A DNA stretch of 6,205 bases, from contig JAISQH010000552.1 of the NCBI GenBank assembly GCA_031274385.1, positions 1-6,205 of the forward strand, given 5' to 3'. This DNA comes from Planctomycetaceae bacterium (GTDB taxonomy: Bacteria; Planctomycetota; Planctomycetia; Pirellulales; Thermoguttaceae). This document shows positions 1-6,165 of the stretch, piece by piece. The position numbers and the translations under genes are program-made. The notes beneath the pieces were generated by a model that saw only the letters and a list, made by a program, of their open reading frames with translations, was not told where the DNA came from and made no database searches. The stretch's first letter is position 1; the number at the start of each line of letters is the position of its first letter.

Positions 1-70
1 CGCCTTGTTCTTTGGTGGCACCGTAATCGCCGACGCCAAGCATGATTCGTGCCGTTGTATTGGGTTGCAT
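1..70 (-). CDS. N-terminal fragment of a CheD-like chemoreceptor glutamine deamidase (runs off the left edge)
   Basis: Reading the minus strand from the ATG at 70-68 gives 23 open codons, MQPNTTARIMLGVGDYGATKEQG, and then the window ends. The stretch IMLGVGDYGATKEQG resembles the first beta strand of CheD proteins, such as the VIGIGEYAVMKNPG region I recall from the Thermotoga protein. CheD deamidates glutamines on methyl-accepting chemoreceptors and can partner with the phosphatase CheC. The catalytic Cys/His/Thr residues would lie outside the window, so the assignment rests on this short N-terminus alone. A purine-rich AAGAAGAGG directly abuts the ATG with no spacer, which is too close for a normal ribosome binding site. 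An internal ATG at 43-41 is an alternative start and would still keep the conserved core. A structured leader lies upstream. It could instead be an unrelated protein with a similar first strand. Confidence 0.5.
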   Translation of the reverse strand, partial: MQPNTTARIMLGVGDYGATKEQG

Positions 71-97
71 CCTCTTCTTGTGAGTAATGGCTAATTA

Positions 98-193
98 GTG
101 CCGGTAAATCAATAAAGCATTCGTTTTATCATTTACCGCCGGTGGTAAAGGGATTAAACCGGCACGTTCCAGCTAAACTAATACGCCTTTAGC
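98..193 (-). promoter_or_regulatory. Hairpin-rich 5' leader of the cheD-like gene
   Basis: In minus-strand RNA three pairings can be read. GCTAAA (193-188) pairs with TTTAGC (177-172) around a 10-nt loop. GTGCCGGT (165-158) pairs with ACCGGCAC (105-98). Nested inside that, TTTACC (149-144) pairs with GGTAAA (137-132), part of an almost perfect 18-bp palindrome at 132-149. The GGTAAAT segment can also pair with ATTTACC at 109-103, so at least two of these structures compete. The last stem ends about 28 nt before the ATG at 70. I recognise no known riboswitch class. The inverted repeats could equally be DNA operator sites. Confidence 0.4.
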
Positions 194-204
194 GCAGGTC
201 AATA

Positions 205-233
205 AGCGTAATAGATTGATTTTGAAATGTCAA
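205..233 (-). promoter_or_regulatory. Weak candidate promoter for the cheD-like gene
   Basis: On the minus strand a perfect TTGACA (233-228) is followed after 17 nt by TACGCT (210-205), which is a poor -10 match. A second box, TTGACC (202-197), has TAGTTT 16 nt further on (180-175), also poor. The position upstream of the structured leader is right, but the -10 elements are weak, so this is tentative. I saw no convincing sigma-28 or sigma-54 alternative. Confidence 0.25.
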
Positions 234-514
234 TAGCGAATGACTTATTCTTTTACAATTCCTTACAAATAACTGATATTTAGTAATATAAGGGAAAACA
301 AGAAAAAAATAAAGGGGTCGCGTTTCATAATTTGCATAATTTGCTCATTTTTAATCACTTCTCAAAGGGAATCTTTTATCCCCAATAACACGGAATCTCA
401 TGGAAAAATTGAAAAAAGTTGGTTGTAAATATTTTTATGAAATGAAATTATAAAAAAATTTTGTATTCTTTCTTTGTTGTTGGCGGTCAATTTTGATTTT
501 GAGAAATTTCCGGC
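234..514. other. AT-rich spacer with no recognisable gene
   Basis: This stretch between the cheD-like leader and the ffh 3' palindrome is strongly AT-rich. It has A and T runs, a short direct repeat of CATAATTTG near 326-343, and a weak GGGA/TCCC inverted repeat at 367-382. No open frame here has a start, ribosome binding site and coding character together. I recognise no tRNA, SRP RNA or other structured RNA. A T-rich tract in the minus sense lies around 449-462, some 55 nt past the ffh palindrome and too far away to be its U-tract. Confidence 0.6.
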
Positions 515-584
515 ACCGGAAAATTCAAAAAGCACCAAGACGGAAAACCGGTTTTCCGTCTTGGTGCTTTCTGAACTTTCCGGT
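515..584 (-). terminator. 70-bp near-perfect palindrome just downstream of ffh, probable transcript-end hairpin
   Basis: The centre of symmetry lies between 549 and 550, in AAAACCGGTTTT. The arms of 35 nt pair at all but two positions (528/571 and 523/576). In RNA this would be a very stable stem with a tiny CCGG loop. It begins 23 nt beyond the ffh stop codon in the direction of ffh transcription, so a role in ending or protecting the ffh mRNA 3' end is the simplest reading. No U-run follows on either strand, so it is not a textbook intrinsic terminator. It could instead be a REP-like repeat or a bidirectional block against readthrough from either side. Confidence 0.55.
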
Positions 585-607
585 ATGACGAGTCAATAAG
601 GCACGAG

Positions 608-2089
608 TTATTTTTTGCGTTTTTCTTTTTCTCTTTTCTTTTTTTCTTTTTCCCGTTTTTTTCGGGCTTCATTTTTTTCCTGCGGGGTGAGTCGTTTTCC
701 GGTTCCTTTTTTTGGCGGGGTAATTCCGGCGGTCGGATTTTTGCTCATTGCCTGAGTCATTTGTTGTACCGCCGCCATTCGGTCGCGAGGATTCATGGAG
801 GACATGGATTTCATCATTTCAGCCATTGGTAAAAATGACTTAACGAGATCACTGATCTGCTGCGGTTGCGCACCAGACCCGGCGGCAATCCGGCGGCGGC
901 GGCTGTTGTCAATAATTTTGGGATTTCGTTTTTCTTCCGGTGTCATGGAGTCAATAATTCCGCCGACACGCCGCATTTCCCCATCGGCATCGACATTCAT
1001 ATCGCCCATCATTTTACCGAATTGCCCCATTCCCGGTATGAAACTGAGGAGTTTACTAAACGATCCAAGACGTTTTGCCTGTCCCATTTGGCTGCGAAAA
1101 TCGTCGAGCGTGAACTCGCCTTTCATCAACCGTTCTTGTTGTTTTTCAATCGCTTCTTTATCGAGTTTTTCTCTTGCCTGCTCAATCAGGGTCAACATGT
1201 CGCCCATTCCGAGAATTCGTCCCGCCAGCCGGTCAGGGTGAAATTCTTCGAGGGATTCGACCAATTCGCCGGTTCCAATGAATTTGATCGGAACTCCGGT
1301 GATATGTTTGACCGAAAGAGCGGCACCGCCTCGTGCATCGCCATCAAGTTTGGTCAGAACAACACCGTCCAATTCGAGAGCGTCGTTGAACGCCTTCGCG
1401 CTATTGACCGCGTCCTGACCGGTCATGGCGTCAACAACGAAATAAACTTGATCGGGTTGAAGTTGCAAGTCGATTTGCTGGAGTTGCTTCATCAACTCTT
1501 CGTCAATATGCAAACGTCCTGCCGTGTCAAGAATGAGAACATCAATACCCAGCGCAATCGCTTTTTGAGCGGCATCCTGACAAACTTGCACGGGGTCTTT
1601 ACTTTCCCGATCAACATGAACCGGCACGCCGATTGATTGACCTAGAATTTCGAGTTGATCGATTGCTGCCGGGCGTTGAAGGTCAGCCGCAACCAACATC
1701 GGTTTCAAATTCCGTTTGACGAGTAATTTGCCTAATTTGCCGCAGGTGGTGGTTTTACCGGAGCCTTGTAAACCGCAGAGCATAAAGGTTGTCAGCGGTT
1801 TTTTGAGGTGCAAATCATGATCGACCGGTCCCATGAGTTGAATCAGTTCCTCATGGACGATTTTGACCAGTTGTTCGGTCGGATCGAGTAGTTTGAGAAC
1901 ATTTTCGCCGAGTGCTTGTTCGGAGATTCGGGCGATAAAATCTTTAACAACAGGAATACTGACATCGGCTTCGAGCAGTGATTGCCGCACCATTTCGAGA
2001 CCTTCGCGCATATTTGATTCGGTCAATCTTCCTCTGCCGCGCAAGGAGCGGATTGCCGACATCAGGTTATCTTGAAGGGTTTCGAACAT
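608..2089 (-). CDS. ffh: Signal recognition particle protein Ffh (SRP54 GTPase)
   Basis: Ffh binds SRP RNA and hydrophobic signal sequences emerging from ribosomes, then hands the complex to the receptor FtsY at the inner membrane in a GTP-controlled step. The 493-residue product is full length, slightly longer than the usual ~450. The N domain covers about residues 1-95. The G domain shows the P-loop GLQGSGKTTT (106-115), the DLQRPAA motif (136-142), DTAGR (188-192), TKLDG (246-250) and GTGE (272-275). The M domain from about 300 has the methionine-rich finger-loop region (353-372) and the RNA-binding segment around 382-406, ending SRRRRIAAGSG. The C-terminal ~30 residues are almost entirely Lys, Arg and Glu and form an extension. 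The start is ATG at 2089, giving the standard MFETLQDNL N-terminus; no Shine-Dalgarno precedes it. The neighbour on the 3' side is not rpsP, trmD or another common ffh partner, and a large hairpin follows, so ffh looks monocistronic. Confidence 0.97.
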   Translation of the reverse strand: MFETLQDNLMSAIRSLRGRGRLTESNMREGLEMVRQSLLEADVSIPVVKDFIARISEQALGENVLKLLDPTEQLVKIVHEELIQLMGPVDHDLHLKKPLTTFMLCGLQGSGKTTTCGKLGKLLVKRNLKPMLVAADLQRPAAIDQLEILGQSIGVPVHVDRESKDPVQVCQDAAQKAIALGIDVLILDTAGRLHIDEELMKQLQQIDLQLQPDQVYFVVDAMTGQDAVNSAKAFNDALELDGVVLTKLDGDARGGAALSVKHITGVPIKFIGTGELVESLEEFHPDRLAGRILGMGDMLTLIEQAREKLDKEAIEKQQERLMKGEFTLDDFRSQMGQAKRLGSFSKLLSFIPGMGQFGKMMGDMNVDADGEMRRVGGIIDSMTPEEKRNPKIIDNSRRRRIAAGSGAQPQQISDLVKSFLPMAEMMKSMSSMNPRDRMAAVQQMTQAMSKNPTAGITPPKKGTGKRLTPQEKNEARKKREKEKKKREKEKRKK

Positions 2090-2139
2090 GGAATTTTTAA
2101 CTTAGTTTGATATTATTTGAAAAAGCAAATTTCCTCTAT

Positions 2140-2167
2140 ATTATCAGGAAGATTGACATTTTGGCAA
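2140..2167 (-). promoter_or_regulatory. Probable sigma-70-type promoter of ffh
   Basis: On the minus strand TTGCCA (2167-2162) is followed after 16 nt by GATAAT (2145-2140); each box matches consensus at five of six positions. Transcription would start near 2133, leaving a leader of about 45 nt before the ATG at 2089. That leader is AT-rich and has no Shine-Dalgarno sequence close to the start. Confidence 0.6.
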
Positions 2168-2227
2168 TGAGGGAGGTAACGATTTTTTCCTGCTGTTTCG
2201 GATTTTATGGGAGGTTCATTTTAGTCG

Positions 2228-2500
2228 CGTTAGCGACGTGGGATTGCCCCCGACGAAATGATTGATTCTTTGTCATACGCTTGCGTCCGCCATCAACTTA
2301 AAGGAACTTCTAAAAACCGAGACTAACCACGAAACACACGAAATTTCACGAAAGATACAATTGTTGTAAATCGTTTGTATTAAAAAAGTTATAACAAAAG
2401 TTCTTTTCGTGTTTTTTTGTGTTTTTCGTGGTTAAAAAAGAGTTTTTAGAAGTTCCCTTAAGAAGAAATTCTCGGCGGGGGCAAGACCCAGTCGCTAACG
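2228..2500. repeat. 273-bp nested inverted-repeat element (MITE-like or REP-like), non-coding
   Basis: The outer arms are 2228-2255 and 2473-2500. Both begin CGTTAGCGAC read inward, share TTGCCCCCG, and match at about 23 of 28 positions without gaps. The inner arms are about 2297-2358 and 2402-2462. They share CTTAARGGAACTTCTAAAAAC (20 of 21) and then TAACCACGAAA plus further ACACGAAA-type tracts. The left side has about 31 nt more between outer and inner arms (2256-2296) than the right. The centre (2359-2401) is AT-rich. The left outer arm also forms its own small stem, GTCGC/GCGAC, at 2224-2237. There is no transposase and no open frame, and I see no clear target-site duplication. It sits between two divergent promoters, so it could be a passive mobile relic, a genome-wide intergenic repeat, or an insulator between the units. 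Confidence 0.75.
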
Positions 2501-2518
2501 TATAACAAGGTTTAAACA

Positions 2519-2542
2519 ACTGATTACTGGCTACTGACTACT
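2519..2542. repeat. Short heptamer tandem repeat
   Basis: Three full copies and a partial copy of a 7-bp unit (ACTGATT, ACTGGCT, ACTGACT, ACT) stand 18 bp to the right of the inverted-repeat element. It is non-coding and degenerate. It may be a slippage product or part of a larger dispersed intergenic repeat. Confidence 0.55.
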
Positions 2543-2576
2543 AAAATCTTTCCCCACAAAAAATGAAATAATCAGT

Positions 2577-2596
2577 ATTTTTCAACATTTTTCAAC
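2577..2596. repeat. Two tandem 10-bp repeats upstream of the transporter promoter
   Basis: ATTTTTCAAC occurs at 2577-2586 and again, exactly, at 2587-2596. The 10-bp period places both copies on about the same face of the helix, 26 bp upstream of the -35 box of the transporter gene. That is a plausible place for an activator or repressor, but this is inferred from position only. Confidence 0.4.
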
Positions 2597-2622
2597 AATC
2601 CGGCGAAGATTGGCGGTTACAC

Positions 2623-2650
2623 TTGAAATATCTTTGCGTTTCGATAGAAT
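2623..2650 (+). promoter_or_regulatory. Probable sigma-70-type promoter of the RND transporter gene
   Basis: TTGAAA (2623-2628) and TAGAAT (2645-2650) are separated by 16 bp, and each matches consensus at five of six positions. The predicted start of transcription near 2657 gives a leader of about 44 nt to the ATG at 2701. There is no Shine-Dalgarno sequence in that leader. Confidence 0.55.
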
Positions 2651-2700
2651 AGGCATTTACTTCTTTTGTTTGTCATTTGGCGTCTGATTCTATATTTACT

Positions 2701-5700
2701 ATGGACATTATTAAATTCTCGATAGAAAATCCTGTCAAGGTTGCGGTTGGTGTTTTGCTGATAATCCTTTTTGGTATTCTGGCTTTAACAGCGGTTCCGG
2801 TTCAGATGACGCCGGATGTCGAACGCCCCGTTGTTACCATCCGCACCACCTGGCAAGGACGAAGCCCGGAGGAAGTTGAAAAGTCAATCCTCATGGAACA
2901 GGAAAAAAAACTCAAAACGCTGCAAGGTCTTTATCAAATGACTTCGACGGCACAATTGGGCGAAGGACGGATTGAACTTGAGTTTACGGTTGGTTACGAT
3001 ATGAGCCGCGCAGTTCAGGAAACATCGAACCGGCTTAACGAAGTTCCCCGTTATCCCGACGATGTGGAACGCCCGGTGATTCGAGCCGCCAGCGCCAACA
3101 CCGATGAGGCAATCGCGTTTGGTTTATTCACCTCGCAAAATAATCCCGAATTTGAAATGGCGGAGTTTTATGATTACGCTGACCGTTACGTCAAACCCGC
3201 GTTCGAACGCATTAAAGGTTTGGCGCAAGTCGATGTCTATGGCGGGCGTGAACACGAAGTTCAGGTTCGGTTCGATCCGGTCGTTTTGGCACAAGCCGGA
3301 ATCTCCGTTGACGAACTGCGCACCGCCATCATGAACGATAATCTCAACGAATCCGCCGGCGATTTGTCCAACGGACGTCAGGATATTCGTTTTCGGGTTT
3401 TGGGACGATACGATTCGTTGGAACCGATTCGCAATGTCATTGTCAAATACGCGGACGGCGCCCCGATCTATCTCAAAGATATTGCAACACCTTGTCTCGC
3501 ACTGAAAAAGAACACATATTTCAATCAAAGCATGGGGCGGACTTCAATGTCCATGTATTTTCGCCGCGATACCGGAGCCAACGTTTTAAGTATCATGCAA
3601 GAGGTCAACCGCATCGGCAAGGAAATTTCCAAACCGGGCGGACTGCTGGCTCTTTACAAAAATGACCGTTACCAAATCAAATTTGAATTGCTCTACGATG
3701 ATTCTCTTTACATCAATAACGCGGTTGCGTTGGTTCGGGAAAATATGTACGAAGGCGGTGTGCTGGCAATTCTTGTTTTGCTTATTTTTCTGCGGAGTTT
3801 TCGACCGACGCTGATTATTTCGATTGCGATTCCGATTTCGATTGTCGGAACTTTTGTCGTTCTTTACGCCGCCGGACGGAATATCAATGTCATCTCGTTA
3901 GCCGGACTCGCTTTTGCAATCGGAATGGTAGTCGATTGCGCGATTGTTGTTTTGGAAAATATTGACCGGCATCTTCATCTCGGCAAAACGGCTCTTGTCG
4001 CCGCTTACGAAGGAACCAAAGAAGTCTGGGGCGCGGTTTTAGCGCAAACATTGACAACAGTTGCTGTTTTCGGTCCTGTTTTGACGATTCAGGAAGAATC
4101 CGGTCAACTTTTTTACGATATTGCCATTGCGGTTTCGGCATCGGTTCTGATTTCGCTGCTTGTTGCGATCACGGTGATTCCGGTTTGCGCGGTCAATTGG
4201 CTTCATGAAAAACCGGCAACAAAACATCGTTTCCCTTTAATTCATTCCATCTTCGGGCTGGCTCCGCTTTGCCAAAAACTTTCGAATGGATTTGCGCATT
4301 TTGTTTATCTTCTGACATTCCGAAGTTTGCCCGGTATTTGGGTTAGGATTTTGATTATTGTTTTTATTTTGAGTACGGCGATCTTTCTTAGTTACAATTT
4401 GATGCCGCCTGCGAGTTATCTTCCGACCGGCAACAAAAACGTCCTGAACGGCAACATGCTTCTTCCTCCGGCATATTCGATTCAACAAAATGTTCTTGTT
4501 GGTCGCCGGGCCGAAGAATTTTTGAGACCGTATTGGGAGGCGACCACAGTGGAAGAAGCGTCCGCGATTCAACAAATTACCGATACGCGAACCAATAAAG
4601 TCATTTCCAAGATACCGCCGATCAAGAGTTTTTATATTGTTGTTCGCAATCAGGGCGTTTTTATGAATGTGACGAGCAAGGACGACAACTTGGTGAAGCC
4701 GCTTGAAGTTCTTTTGAACACGATGATGAATGCGATTCCCGGTTGTTCCGGCAATGCCCAGCAGCAAGGGATTTTCGGCAGGCGTGGCGGCGGTTCCAAT
4801 TCGGTACAGATTGAGGTGATTGGTTCCGACATGCAGCGGCTTCGGGATTCGACGAATTATTTGGAGCAACGGCTTGTCGGTGTTTTTTCACGGGCGGGAG
4901 TTCGAAGTGAACCGGCTAATTATGATTTGAACGGACCGGAGTGGGAAATCGTGGTGGATCAGGTTCGGGCGAAAGAACTTGGGTTGAGTGTTTTGGCGTT
5001 GGCTTATGCGTCGCGTGCGATGATTGACGGAATTTACGTGGGCGATTTCGATTATGAAGGCGACAACATTGATCTGACATTGATTCGTGACCCGGACATT
5101 CCGTTGACGCCGGACGAATTTGAAACGCTTCCCATTTCGATTCACGATTCCGACGGAATACGGCAACTCATGCCGGTTGGGCAATTAGTGCGTTTTGTCA
5201 AGGCGGATGCGTCGCAACAAATTCGCCGTGTGGAGCAGGAGCGGGCGATTCGGCTCACGGTGAGTCCGCCGCCGGAAGTGGCGTTGGAAACCGCGCAGGA
5301 TCAGATTTTGAAAATTGTCGAAGAGTCCCATCGCGAAGGCGGAATGACGCCGGATACATTTGTCAAATTATCAGGAAACGCCGACAAACTTTCACAAACA
5401 CGCCGGGCAATGTTAGGAAGGTGGACGGGATTTAATTTTGAATCGGTTCTCAATTTGATTTCGTCACGATTTTTCCTTTCGCTTTTGATTACGTATCTTC
5501 TTATGGCGGGTTTATTTGAAAGTTTTATGTATCCGTTTGTCATTATGTTTAGTGTTCCGTTTGCGATGGTTGGCGGTTTTGTCGGCTTGGCGATTACCAA
5601 TCATTACGATCCGACGCAGCAAATGGATACGTTGACAATGCTTGGTTTTGTTTTGTTAATTGGAGTTGTTGTCAACAACGCGATTTTGCTTGTTCATCAA

Positions 5701-6024
5701 ACGTTGAATTTTATGAAAGGTCGCGGCGAATCTGAAACGGATATTATTGAAAAACTTGGTTATCGTGAAGCGATTCGTGAGGCGGTTCGAACGCGGATGC
5801 GTCCGATTTTCATGACTTCGTCGGCGGCAATTACCGGCATGGCGCCGCTGGTCTTGAAATCCGGTGCTGGCAGTGAGTTATATTGTGGGATTGGTTCTGT
5901 GGTGATTGGCGGTTTGGTTTGCTCGACCATTTTCACGCTTTTTGTTGTCCCGCTCATGCTGAGCCTGGCGATTGACTTCCAATTTGGTCTTGCCCGGTTG
6001 TTCGGAAAAAAAGTCAAAGATTAG
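2701..6024 (+). CDS. RND-superfamily efflux transporter, AcrB-like inner-membrane permease
   Basis: RND permeases are proton-driven trimers that export drugs, lipophilic compounds or metabolites, normally with a periplasmic adaptor and an outer-membrane channel. This 1107-residue protein has the full duplicated layout: TM1 at about 12-32, a first porter loop to about 345, TM2-TM6 at about 352-505, TM7 at about 548-568, a second porter loop to about 920, and TM8-TM12 at about 923-1090. TM4 carries GMVVDCAIVVLENIDR (D412, C413), TM10 VVNNAILLV (N992, N993) and TM11 RTRMRPIFMTS (R1032). By alignment with AcrB, D407 and R971 are kept, while D408 is Cys and K940 is Asn. Lack of the heavy-metal (CzcA) VDGA motif argues for an HAE-type exporter; the substrate cannot be told. 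I chose ATG 2701 because MDIIKFSIENPVKVAV is a typical N-terminus; an in-frame TTG at 2677 would add eight residues. No adaptor or TolC gene lies adjacent, and no terminator follows. Confidence 0.93.
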   Translation: MDIIKFSIENPVKVAVGVLLIILFGILALTAVPVQMTPDVERPVVTIRTTWQGRSPEEVEKSILMEQEKKLKTLQGLYQMTSTAQLGEGRIELEFTVGYDMSRAVQETSNRLNEVPRYPDDVERPVIRAASANTDEAIAFGLFTSQNNPEFEMAEFYDYADRYVKPAFERIKGLAQVDVYGGREHEVQVRFDPVVLAQAGISVDELRTAIMNDNLNESAGDLSNGRQDIRFRVLGRYDSLEPIRNVIVKYADGAPIYLKDIATPCLALKKNTYFNQSMGRTSMSMYFRRDTGANVLSIMQEVNRIGKEISKPGGLLALYKNDRYQIKFELLYDDSLYINNAVALVRENMYEGGVLAILVLLIFLRSFRPTLIISIAIPISIVGTFVVLYAAGRNINVISLAGLAFAIGMVVDCAIVVLENIDRHLHLGKTALVAAYEGTKEVWGAVLAQTLTTVAVFGPVLTIQEESGQLFYDIAIAVSASVLISLLVAITVIPVCAVNWLHEKPATKHRFPLIHSIFGLAPLCQKLSNGFAHFVYLLTFRSLPGIWVRILIIVFILSTAIFLSYNLMPPASYLPTGNKNVLNGNMLLPPAYSIQQNVLVGRRAEEFLRPYWEATTVEEASAIQQITDTRTNKVISKIPPIKSFYIVVRNQGVFMNVTSKDDNLVKPLEVLLNTMMNAIPGCSGNAQQQGIFGRRGGGSNSVQIEVIGSDMQRLRDSTNYLEQRLVGVFSRAGVRSEPANYDLNGPEWEIVVDQVRAKELGLSVLALAYASRAMIDGIYVGDFDYEGDNIDLTLIRDPDIPLTPDEFETLPISIHDSDGIRQLMPVGQLVRFVKADASQQIRRVEQERAIRLTVSPPPEVALETAQDQILKIVEESHREGGMTPDTFVKLSGNADKLSQTRRAMLGRWTGFNFESVLNLISSRFFLSLLITYLLMAGLFESFMYPFVIMFSVPFAMVGGFVGLAITNHYDPTQQMDTLTMLGFVLLIGVVVNNAILLVHQTLNFMKGRGESETDIIEKLGYREAIREAVRTRMRPIFMTSSAAITGMAPLVLKSGAGSELYCGIGSVVIGGLVCSTIFTLFVVPLMLSLAIDFQFGLARLFGKKVKD

Positions 6025-6078
6025 GCATTGAAAATTAAGAATCAAAGATCAAATATTCCTAAAATTGAAAAAATGATG

Positions 6079-6110
6079 TTGACATTATTTTTTTCTCCGT
6101 GTAGTATATT
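6079..6110 (+). promoter_or_regulatory. Promoter for a gene beginning at or beyond the right edge
   Basis: A perfect TTGACA lies at 6079-6084. Two -10 choices exist: TAGTAT at 6102-6107 (17-bp spacer, weaker box) or TATATT at 6105-6110 (20-bp spacer, better box). Transcription would begin near 6115, about 90 nt before the window end. It lies 55 bp after the transporter stop codon, so the next gene has its own promoter and may also receive readthrough. Confidence 0.55.
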
Positions 6111-6165
6111 GCGATTGAGCTATGATTCTGCCGTTTGTCAGGCGAATCACCAACAGATTAAACCG

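Noticed and set aside
367..382. GGGA/TCCC inverted repeat in the AT-rich spacer
   Set aside because: A 4-bp stem with an 8-nt loop is expected by chance and has no context suggesting function.
487..672. Small Lys-rich minus-strand open frame crossing the ffh tail and the palindrome
   Set aside because: It is an out-of-frame reading of the same purine tract that codes the Ffh tail, and it runs through a hairpin. No separate start signal is visible.
866..1636. 256-codon plus-strand open frame inside ffh
   Set aside because: It lies fully antisense to a clear Ffh gene and its product matches no family I recognise, with no promoter or ribosome binding site. It is a shadow of the coding strand, as is the frame at 795-1241.
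2153..2158. Plus-strand TTGACA upstream of the inverted-repeat element
   Set aside because: No acceptable -10 box lies 15-19 bp downstream. The sequence overlaps the minus-strand ffh promoter, and no plus-strand gene follows closely.
2297..2462. CRISPR-like reading of the repeated ACGAAA tracts
   Set aside because: The units are short, degenerate, and arranged as inverted arms without regular spacers, and no cas gene is present.
2677..2700. TTG start eight codons upstream of ATG 2701
   Set aside because: It has no Shine-Dalgarno, would leave only about a 20-nt leader, and adds MASDSIFT ahead of an already typical RND N-terminus. It is possible but less likely.
4237..4869. 210-codon minus-strand open frame inside the transporter gene
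   Set aside because: It is antisense to a conserved RND porter region and has a low-complexity, Asn- and Arg-rich product typical of a shadow frame.
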